Assembly (NCBI RefSeq): GCF_001632365.1
Contig: NW_024468569.1
Location: 167,128-189,650, forward strand
From: Laetiporus sulphureus 93-53
Taxonomy: Eukaryota; Basidiomycota; Agaricomycetes; Polyporales; Laetiporaceae
Direction of reading: 5' to 3'
DNA: 22,523 nt
The notes below the pieces were generated by a model, which did no database searches, was not told the DNA's origin, and was given only the letters and a program-made list of their open reading frames with translations. The position numbers and the translations under genes are program-made. Below are positions 1 to 7,302 of this stretch, in pieces (positions within the stretch are counted from its first letter, which is position 1; each line of letters starts with the position of its first letter).

Positions 1-2
1 AA

Positions 3-935
3 ATCGTAGAAAAACTAGGACCAGTCACATATAGACTCAAAATGCCACGACAATACGGCGTTCATCCAGTTTTTCATGCGTCCAAGCTCACGCTCTACCA
101 CAAAGATGAAATACCAGACCGCACTCTCAGACCCTGTCCTCCTATCAAGAAGAAGACTGGCGAAGAATGGGAAGTCGAATACATAGTCGACTCTCGTGTC
201 ATTCATGGCAAACTACAATATTTGGTGCATTGGAAGGGTTATTCTAAAGCTGAGGAAACTTGGGAACCTGCAGCAAATTTGAAGAAATCTCTGCATCTCA
301 TCAAAGAATTTCACAGAAAATATCCTGACGCACCTCAACCAATATCTCTCATTGATACAACTCCGGTCGATGGCGTTTTTCCACTCAGGAGAACAGGTCA
401 AGTCTACGACCCCGCCACTGATACCATTCAGATATACGATCAGGATAGAGATGATTGGGATCATTTTAGAGATCTTCAAATCACATTAGACAATCCAAAT
501 GCACATGCACCAAAATATTCCCATGAAGATGATGCTGGAATGGATTTAGCCGCATCAGAACCAACAACCATCCGAGCACACTCAAGAGGATTGGTATCCA
601 CAGAACTTCACTTTACGACACCTCGAGGGACCTATGGTCGAATTGCACCATGAAGTGGGTTAGCTGTCAAAGGCATCGACGTAGGTGCTGGTGTTATCGA
701 CAGAGGATACACAGGCGAAATCAAGATTTTGCTAATCAATAATACAAATGATGACTTCACAGTCAATTTGGGTGATCGAGTTGCTCAACTTATCATTGAA
801 CGTATTATCACCCCTGTCATTTCACTGGTTGATTACCTCAAACCCTCAGCCCGAGATCACCGTGGATTTGGTTCAACAGGTGATAATTACTTCCAGAAAC
901 CACGCAAAAAGCCAGATTCGGGAGGAACTGTCTAG
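3..935 (+). pseudogene. 3' end of Ty3/Gypsy chromovirus pol: integrase tail, chromodomain, dUTPase (in-frame stop)
   Basis: The reading frame is open from the window edge (codons from base 3) and ends at TAG 933-935. It opens with the integrase C-terminal module (GPVTYRLKMPR, HPVFHASKLT), then a chromodomain at about 165-326 (EYIVDSR, YLVHWKGY, TWEP). A trimeric dUTPase domain follows at about 480-885 with all five family motifs: [31 protein letters not shown] and RGFGSTG. Integrase inserts the cDNA, the chromodomain is thought to guide insertion to chromatin, and dUTPase removes dUTP. A TGA at 651-653 stands where motif II normally has the Arg codon after GRIAP, so the protein would lose motifs III-V. 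The frame is intact on both sides, which points to a recent single C-to-T change (CGA to TGA). gag, protease, RT, RNase H and most of integrase lie outside the window. Confidence 0.93.
651..653 (+). other. In-frame TGA inside dUTPase motif II
   Basis: GRIAP is followed directly by TGA and then by SGLAVKG in the same frame. Known dUTPases have Arg at this position. The reading frame resumes without any shift, so this is a nonsense substitution and not a frameshift. Confidence 0.9.
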
Positions 936-944
936 AAGGGGGGG
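934..944 (+). promoter_or_regulatory. Polypurine tract of the Ty3/Gypsy element
   Basis: An agaaggggggg run overlaps the pol stop codon and lies three bases before the TGTCACAG that begins the LTR. This is the expected place for the plus-strand primer of reverse transcription. Confidence 0.8.
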
Positions 945-947
945 TAC

Positions 948-1662
948 TGTCACAGATTTTCACATTTTCACCTCTGCACGTGACCAAGACATCATTTGAC
1001 ATCAGCACTAGGCTGTTCAGAAAGGAACGAACCGGTACGTGAAGTACTAACAGTCCTAGACGCCCCGAAGGTCCAGGTCTAGTCACATGACATATCACGT
1101 GATATCCACACATGTGACAAGTAGCGCTGGTATTAGGTAAGCCTAACTTATACAGTAATATCATCTCACCTAGAAGCAACGGTCGGACTCCGGAAGAATC
1201 CAACGAAGGGGATACACGACACCGGAGATATGTCCTTAAGGGGATATTAGTTCACATGCACGAGGTAGATAGATACCACGCCACCGGAGATGTAGCCATT
1301 ACAGGCAATACCATTCCCATGGTCTTACTAAGTAGTTCGGAGGTTCAGCATGCATGACACACGTAGTCTGACAGGTAGTGGTAACCAATCAGACAATGTC
1401 CATTAGCTAGCGGTTCTGGGGTATCAGGGTATCAAGGGTCCCTCCGCTCATGTATATAAGCCAGAGCTCTGAGATGCATAAGTCCCCCAGACTTATTCTC
1501 ATCTCTGCTACGCCTTTCCATACAGTGTTACCAGTGCTCACTTGCAAGGCACTGCTTTACCTTGATCATCTTTGTGTCCATCCTTACGTCGACAACAGTC
1601 AGTAAGTATTTGATCATAAGGTCATAGGCTTAGTCGGCGCTCTGCGTCCTAAGTTTGTGATA
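948..1662 (+). repeat. 3' LTR of the Ty3/Gypsy element (about 715 bp)
   Basis: The left edge TGTCACA is placed by the polypurine tract. The right edge is inferred from two agreeing signs: a near-inverted terminus TGTGATA (TGTGACA with one C-to-T change), and the point where transposase coding sequence on the minus strand starts abruptly at 1663. A TATA box (tatataag, 1453-1460) would start U3-driven transcription near 1485, followed by a C/T-rich leader. U3 carries a nested palindrome around CACGTG (1082-1118). The matching 5' LTR is outside the window, so identity between LTRs and a target-site duplication cannot be tested here; the first five flanking bases are GCTTT. Confidence 0.75.
1453..1460 (+). 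promoter_or_regulatory. TATA box of the LTR promoter
   Basis: The sequence tatataag lies in the 3' third of the LTR, followed about 30 bases later by pyrimidine-rich sequence, as in a typical U3/R junction. Confidence 0.65.
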
Positions 1663-2053
1663 GCTTTACTACAGCCTTCATTTCTGCCTTCTTCAACCCT
1701 CTTCGCACTGTCTCTGCATTAACAATCCTCCCAGTAACATCTCCAAGAGCTCTGGCCACAGCAGGAGATGTGGTAGCCTTGCCAGTCCCAATAAGTCGAG
1801 TAGCATAGCGACGATTGGCAGTAGAAAGAAGGAAAGGTTGTCCTCCTTTAGCCTTAGAAATGGTGGGACAGTGTGTGGAGCATAGTTTACTGATGGTAGA
1901 GTAGTGTAGACCAGTCAAAGCTTCAATTTCTCGAAGAGATTTGCCATTCTGAAGCAAAGCGATGACATGGTTGACAGTTTCAGTAGCAACAGCTTTTGGC
2001 ATGATGTTGGTTGAGTGTGAAGAGTTGTGTATGGCTGTTTGTACATTGTTCAT
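1649..2053 (-). pseudogene. Tc1/mariner transposase, N-terminal half only, cut by the LTR element
   Basis: Read leftward from ATG 2053 (an internal ATG at 2002 is an equally likely start), this encodes about 130 residues of a Tc1-type DNA-binding region. A first helix-turn-helix (VNHVIALL, SLREIEALTG, YSTISKL) is followed by GGQPFLLS and the second helix-turn-helix (TSPAVARAL, NAETVRRGLKKAE). Family members continue after AVVK into the catalytic DDE domain. Here homology stops at about 1663 and a stop codon follows in the LTR. The catalytic half is absent; it should lie beyond the other end of the inserted retroelement, upstream of the window. The transposase was presumably dead once the LTR element inserted, if not before. 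Confidence 0.82.
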
Positions 2054-2349
2054 ATTGAAACATGAATATCAATCAATATTCCCACAAATAACCCTGTCAA
2101 CACATCAAGAATCACAATTTTCTGATAACTTGTGTGCGTGCCACAAAACTGTTGATAAGAGTGACTCTCAAAGATTAGTAAATATCTTGAAATCAAATTT
2201 GATAAAAATATGACCAAAACTGCGTTAGAAGGCCATGATGATATGCTTTCCAATGAGTTCTTATACAATGTAGTTGACCCATTGGTTGAGGAGATATTCA
2301 CTATACAAGTCGAAGTGAGCAATCTTATCAACAGTTTTGTGGGTCACTG
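2054..2349 (-). mobile_element. 5' end of the Tc1/mariner element with terminal and subterminal inverted repeats
   Basis: The element edge is placed at 2349. On the minus strand it begins CAGTGACCCACAAAACTG, next to a TA (2350-2351), the dinucleotide target of this superfamily. A 20-bp part of this end (2323-2342) recurs as a perfect inverted copy at 2141-2160, and similarity continues weakly inward (around TAGTRAATATCT). The transposase ATG lies about 300 bases inside the edge. Nothing else coding is seen. Confidence 0.65.
2141..2342. repeat. 20-bp perfect inverted repeat, 162-bp spacer
   Basis: Arms are 2141-2160 (ccacaaaactgttgataaga) and 2323-2342, its exact reverse complement. The outer arm is part of the Tc1 terminal repeat; the inner arm lacks the terminal CAGTGAC. 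Confidence 0.85.
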
Positions 2350-2351
2350 TA

Positions 2352-2665
2352 TGCTCACGTCGCTTGATTATGTACTTCCTCGCGGCGGTGCATGGTGAGT
2401 AGTTGGTGTTTATTAAATGGTCTATGCTCTGATTTTGACATTCGTTTACAGCGCTTCTCGCTATTAACATGTTCTTATTCGACGTGCTCTGTTTCTTTAT
2501 ACCTCAGCCGCCAGTTGCACATTCAGGAGACGTCTCAGAGTGTGCACGGTCGCATCGCTCAATTGGTTACTGCTCTCCTCCGGTTGGAGATAGTATTCAT
2601 AGGTCATGCATATGCTCGACGAATGATATACGTGGATTTTCGCCTCGATACAGATTGCCTGTCCT
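2352..2665. other. Unassigned sequence between the Tc1 end and the TRIM-like element
   Basis: I see no recognisable gene. A GTGAGT donor near 2395 and a tttacag acceptor near 2451 would frame a 56-base intron. The plus-strand frame after it (roughly 2452-2590) stays open, but I recognise no family. It may be decayed coding sequence of the same host locus as 3822 onward, since removing the TRIM element joins the two. Confidence 0.35.
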
Positions 2666-2670
2666 GCTGT

Positions 2671-2921
2671 TGTTGGCTTTTGGGACCTGGGAGGCACTGT
2701 GGGATAGCAGTGGACCTCAGGGGCATCAGAGCTGGGTACAGGGGCTGCAGGAATGGCAGCCGAATAAGCACCGGGTGTGCGAGCTGCGCCGCCTGCCCTG
2801 AAGTGGCATGGTTAAAAGGGAGGTAGTTAACGTAGCGTTACCTTGCTCATTTGTACCCAAATCCCAAGTGGTGTCACGAGTTATTGGACGTGGCACCGGT
2901 CTTGGCTGCCGTTGTTCAACA
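2671..2921 (+). repeat. Left LTR (251 bp) of the TRIM-like element
   Basis: Aligned by eye without gaps to 3566-3816, with 20 mismatches, 18 of them transitions. This copy keeps more CG dinucleotides than the right one. No convincing TATA box was seen. Confidence 0.9.
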
Positions 2922-3565
2922 CAAACGAGCCATCGATACTCTGGGACTCTCCATTATACTCTGGGCTCTCATCTAGTCAACCTGGGCTGACCTTCTTCGA
3001 CGCAACCAACACTGTGGTGCCATGCACCAGGCCATTCAATGTGCAAGCATGAGGGGTGCATGGTGGGCAGTGTAGAGAGGAGGCGGAGGTTGAGGGGGCA
3101 CTGATACAAGGCACTGGGATAGGGTGCATAGCATCTGTTGGAGAGTGGGAAGGGGAGAGGGGGCTGTCCTAGCCCGGGCGTGATTGTGAGCACAGGGCAT
3201 GGTGGGAGGGACCCAGGATCCTTTGGGGGAACCTCAGGCTGTGCGTGTCGAGAAGGTGATGTGGATGCAAGACCACACGTGAAGTGCCGGACCTGGATCA
3301 GGGGGGCGGGGCACATGGACAAGAGGGGCTGAGGCTGGGGCGATTAGCCAGGGCTGAGGCAAGGCAGTGGGCGCAACTGGGCTGGGTTTGGCAGCGAAAT
3401 GCGCAGGGTGATGTGGGCTGGGCTAGACATGGCAGGGCAGGCATTGGGAGGAGCGCCTGGGCCCTGTAGCCAGGGCGCTATAGAAATGCAGCAGAACCAG
3501 GGAGTGCCAGTTAGGGTAGAAGGAGCTGCAAACAAGGCTGGTTAGATGGCTGGCTCGAGGGGGCA
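2922..3565 (+). other. Non-coding, G-rich interior of the TRIM-like element
   Basis: From about 3050 to 3565 the plus strand is strikingly G-rich and C-poor (runs such as aggagggg, ggggaga, ggggggcgggg), with CTGGG repeated many times. Short open frames here show no family resemblance and are best explained by the base bias. A purine run next to the right LTR (3555-3563) is the likely polypurine tract. Confidence 0.7.
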
Positions 3566-3816
3566 TGTTGGCTTTTAGGGCCTGGGAGGCACTGCCGGAT
3601 AGCAGTGGACCTCAGGGGCATCAGAGCTGGGTACAGGGGCTACAGGAATGGCAGCCTGATAAGCACCGGGTGTGTGAGCTGCACCACCTGCCCTAAAGTG
3701 GCATGGTTAAAAAGGAGGTAGTTAACATAGTGTTACCTTGCTCATTTGTACCCAAATCCCAAGTGGTGTCGTGAGTTATTGGACATGGTGCCGGTCTTGG
3801 CTGCCATTGTTCAACA
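3566..3816 (+). repeat. Right LTR (251 bp) of the TRIM-like element
   Basis: Second copy of the 251-bp repeat. Compared with the left copy, most changes are CG to TG or CA. Confidence 0.9.
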
Positions 3817-4023
3817 GCTGTCTCATCACTTGTCAGTGATGTTCAGAGGTACGCAACCTGTGAGTTCCCTTGATTCCACGTGGTCCTCGAACGTTTCATC
3901 GATCATGCTTGACGTGCCTGCCACTGCCTTTATTGTTCTTTGCTCGTGTACTTCCATTGCACAGTTTGACCGATCTCGCTCAAATGCATCATATAGGAAG
4001 AGACCATCAAAAATGTGCGGTGA

Positions 4024-4779
4024 TTGGTTTGGAGTCTATTGTTCGGGCATCGATGTAGTTTGGCTTGTGTGTCTGCCATTGCAGTGTTCGACTTTGTACA
4101 TGATGGTTTGCATGAAGTGAGTTCAGAAGGGATCTGTATGATGTACTGGCATCTGTTGGATCGATTTCCAGTTGTAAGCGGACAGCTTCGACGCACAGAA
4201 AAAACTAGGTACTTATTCGCCAGTGTTCATCATTGTGACTTACCTGCTCTGCGCAGTGAATTGGAATGCATTATTATAGACATGCCGTTGAAAGATCTGG
4301 TGCACAGGCTCAATTTTGCATCACTTGTTTCAGTTGCAACTGCACATGGACTAATTGCTCCTGGGGGTGAGTGGACATCCACAATCGTCATGAACGTGAT
4401 CACCGCTGACACCATCATCCCTGCATATTCGACTCACATTCAGCAACACCTTGCCTTTTGCTCTCCCACCATCAAAGGTACCCAACTCAGAGTCGCTGCA
4501 AAGGGGAAATATCAGGGACGAGAATTCACCTTCTACGATGGGGGCCAATCCTCTTGTCATCACTGGGGCAGCCCCGACTGGCAACATCTCTTCTTCGACA
4601 GCAGTTGTTTGAGCCTTGCATTCAATAGCATTCGCATCCAACCCCCTGAACTGGTGTCAGTCTTGTGTTGCATGAGTGATTCGCGGTGCAGTGATTCATG
4701 TATGGTCAGAGCAAAGGGACCCATAGTGTTTGCCAGTTCAGTAGACGAGATAATGGCAGCATTCGACAGTGTAATATGA
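4024..4779 (+). pseudogene. Coding-like remnant, possibly a transposon-associated protein
   Basis: A 251-codon frame is open across AT-rich sequence where stops would be expected, which suggests real or recently real coding. The middle part (DMPLKDLVHRL, SLVSVATAHGL, IPAYSTHIQQHLAFC) recalls a short helix-loop-helix plus Cys/His segment that I remember from repeated, transposon-linked hypothetical proteins of agaricomycetes; that resemblance is weak and from memory. The ATG is unlikely to be a true start, as the frame simply begins there, and no splice model linked it convincingly to flanking sequence. I infer a decayed member of a repeat family. It could also be an exon of an unrecognised host gene. 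Confidence 0.35.
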
Positions 4780-4944
4780 ATGACATTTGCGCATGCCCAG
4801 TGCGACGGGCCTCTTTGTTATTTGGAACCGGCACCCGACGTCTCTTCACCCAAGTCCAACATGTTGGAGGACCCGATGCCAAAGGCATCATGGGCTCGTG
4901 ACTCGGTCATGCTTTTACGGTGCTGCTACATATCTTCATGGCAG

Positions 4945-5172
4945 ACATGATGCGATTTATCAATGTGGGAAATTGTGTGTGAATGTCGACTGATTTCTTA
5001 CACATGCAACAAACATTTGCAACCATGGCATTTCATGTTGAAAATGTTTCACTTTGGCTGTGAATGTGCACTATTTGCCGTTTAAATGCTAAATTGGCAA
5101 AGCTTTGCCACAAATGTAAGACATCAGCTGACATTCCCACACAATTTTCCACATTTATAAATCGCGTCATGT
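4945..5172. mobile_element. MITE-like foldback element, 228 bp
   Basis: Arms 4945-5006 and 5111-5172 are reverse complements over 62 bases, with 53 matches counted by eye. They start ACATGAYGCGATTTAT and include AAATTGTGTG and GAATGTC. The 104-bp middle has no coding sequence. The element would fold into one long hairpin. No convincing target duplication is visible, so the superfamily is not assigned. It ends only about 165 bases before the CoA-transferase start codon, within promoter distance of that gene. Confidence 0.75.
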
Positions 5173-5337
5173 GCTTCGAATAATCGTACTTACTGAGCTC
5201 ACGCCTGGATAGACATGATTGCTTGGGTCAATCAGAAACGGGCAACCGGTAGCCGGCACGCTGCCGCTATACCCAGAACGTGTTGCGTATCAGTTGCGCA
5301 CCGCCTGTGAGTGCTAAATATTCAGACTTACTCTCAA

Positions 5338-7010
5338 ATGATACTCCAGAATTTCAATGATACTCTCAGAGTCAATTCTGCTTCGTCACAGAAGTCGAAC
5401 GAATTGCCACTCGCCGGCATCCGTGTCTTGGAGATAGGACAGGTAATTGCAGGACCATTCTGCGGACAGCTGTTAGGGTTCATCTTGTGCTACCTATATT
5501 ACGTGCATTCTTGGTTGATGGCGGCATCACTGGCAGGCATTTCGGAGCGGAGGTCGTCAAGGTTGAGCCACCCGGTGTGGGCGACCCCTTGCGCGTTTGG
5601 AGGGAACTGGACGTGGACGGGGTGAGTCCATGGTGGAGAAGCATCGGACGCAACAAGAAAAGTGTGACAATAGATCTACGGAAGCAAGAAGGACGAGAGT
5701 GCGTATGCTTCATAGCGCTGACCGAGCATTCCCGCATGTGGATATATCCGCCCGTAGGTTGGTAAGGAAATTAGCCATAAAGAGCGACGTGTTACTCGAG
5801 AATTTCAAGCCGGGAAGTACGTTTTCGACTTTCGGACAAACGTCTGGTTCTCACAACAATCTCCCTGCAGCGCTCGAAAAATGGATATTGGGGCCAGCAA
5901 ACCTCCACCCGCACAATCCCTCGCTCATTTTCACTCGCGTCAGCGGCTACGGCCAAACGGGTCCCTGGTCCTCGCGGCCGGGCTACGCGTCGGTGACCGA
6001 AGCAGAGTCAAGATTTAGGTACGTGAACGGGTTCCCCGATCTTGAGACGGGCGCGATGTCCGGCCCGCCTGTCCGCCCGAATCTCAGCATAGGGGACTCG
6101 GTTGCGGGGTTGCATGCTGCTTTCGGGACGGTGAGCTGCAAACAGTGTGTGTCAACATCAATTGACAGAATGCGTTTGTGAGCGACTAGGTCTTGGCGCT
6201 GTTCTCGAGACGAGCGAGAGAGGCGAAAGGCCAGCATGGAGGCCAGACTGTCGACGTGAGCTTACTCGAAAGGTCGGCCTTTGGTTTTCGTTTACTGTTA
6301 CTTCTTTAAATCTGCCTACATACACAGTATGATCAACCTAATGGAAGGCGTCATCCCAGAATATGATCGCAAGGGAAAGGTCCGTACTGGTGATCTTGTA
6401 CTACTTCACACAGAACTAAGCATGGACGCTGCAGATCCGCGGGTCCTCAGGCTCCTCCATCACAGGCATCGTCTCAACGAACGTCTTCCCCTGCAAACCA
6501 TCTCCAACCAACCTGCACGTACCTTCCTACATCGTCATCGGCGCGAACGCCAACTCGATGTACGTCCGGCTCATGAGCGCCATCGGACGGCCGGACCTCA
6601 CCGGGCCCCACTACGCCCGCAACCAGCACCGCGTTGCGCGGCAGCAGGTGATTGAAGACGCCATCAGCGCATGGACGCGCGAGCGCACAGCGGAGGAGGT
6701 GGAAGAGGTGCTTCAGGCGGTCGGCGTACCGACAGGGCGCGTGCTCTCCATCAAGGAGCTCGTGGAGAACCCGCAGGTGCAGGCGCGGGGGATGCTGGAG
6801 GACCTCCCAGTGCGCAACCCTAAGACGGGCGAGGAGTGGACGGTCAAGGTGCCGAAGATGGTGCCGTTCCTCGAGGGATGTGAGAGCAAGACGCGATGGG
6901 CGGGACCTGAGCTCGGCCAGCACAACCATGAGGTGCTGGTAGAGGAGTTGGGGCTCAGCGAAGAACAGCTGAACAGACTTCAGGCTGATGGAGTTATTGG
7001 CAAGTGCTAA
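5338..7010 (+). CDS. Class III (CaiB/BaiF family) acyl-CoA transferase, 443 aa, 7 exons
   Basis: Exons: 5338-5477, 5537-5698, 5758-5816, 5871-6130, 6190-6272, 6328-6379, 6435-7010; the total is 444 codons including TAA and every phase closes. Introns are 54-59 bp. The protein moves CoA between organic acids through aspartyl-CoA intermediates. Visible family features: RVLEIGQVIAGPFCGQLLG, FGAEVVKVEPP, GRNKKSVTIDL, DVLLENFKPG, SGYGQTGP, and GDSVAGLHAAFG holding the likely catalytic Asp196. The C-terminal half has IPEYDRKG, IVIGANANSMYVRL and GRPDLTG. It most resembles fungal relatives of mitochondrial succinyl-CoA:glutarate CoA-transferase, so the acyl pair is a guess. The 24 residues before the domain could hold a weak mitochondrial signal. 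ATG 5338 was chosen because it opens the frame; an upstream exon is not excluded. Donors of introns 1, 5 and 6 (GTTCAT, GTCGGC, GTCCGT) are unusual, but the joined protein fits the family. Confidence 0.93.
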
Positions 7011-7302
7011 ATGAGGGGACTCGGAGGAACGTCCTCAATGAGACTACGCAACGGCTCAGCAAGCTAGCCCATCGTCAGGACACTGGCATTCAGTGTCTCT
7101 AGACTCATCGTCATTACTCTGAATGTAACTTAGCGTGAGTGAAGATACAACATAGCACATGCTCACGGACATCAAGTATGCAATGTAAAATCCTCTACAT
7201 GGTATGCAAATTAGACTGCTTGAAGAAAAGAAAACCCTATGTCGGTACCATCGCAAAGCATATTATCGTGCTTCAACCCTTCATGCCATATCCAAGTCCG
7301 AC
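7011..7302. other. Convergent 3' intergenic region
   Basis: A 292-base gap separates the stop codon of the CoA-transferase (+) from that of the RhoGEF (-). It must hold both 3' ends. No good AATAAA was seen and no other feature is evident. Confidence 0.7.

Larger units (their letters stand above)
2666..3821. mobile_element. Complete TRIM-like miniature LTR retrotransposon with target-site duplication
   Basis: Two direct repeats of exactly 251 bp (2671-2921 and 3566-3816) begin TGTTGG and end TTCAACA, giving TGTTG/CAACA terminal inverted repeats. They flank 644 bp of non-coding interior. The five bases on each side are identical, GCTGT (2666-2670 and 3817-3821), which is the target duplication expected from an integrase. 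A purine run (gaggggg) lies just before the right LTR, as a polypurine tract should. No gag or pol coding sequence is present, so mobility would need another element's proteins. No clear tRNA primer site was found right after the left LTR. The strand of the element follows from the position of the polypurine tract. Confidence 0.9.

Noticed and set aside
1591..1597. Alternative LTR end at ...GACAACA
   Set aside because: It would also give TGT..ACA ends, but the transposase homology does not start until 1663 and TGTGATA is a better inverse of TGTCACA. Kept only as an alternative.
2392..2826. 144-codon plus-strand open frame
   Set aside because: It runs from unassigned sequence straight across the left edge of the TRIM-like LTR (2671), so at least its second half is not the same gene.
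3138..3535. Several overlapping open frames in the G-rich TRIM interior
   Set aside because: They are open on both strands because of base bias, rich in Gly/Arg/Trp or Pro, with no family resemblance.
5311..5337. Upstream GTG start for the CoA-transferase
   Set aside because: Nuclear fungal genes rarely start at GTG and the first in-frame ATG (5338) gives a normal N-terminus.
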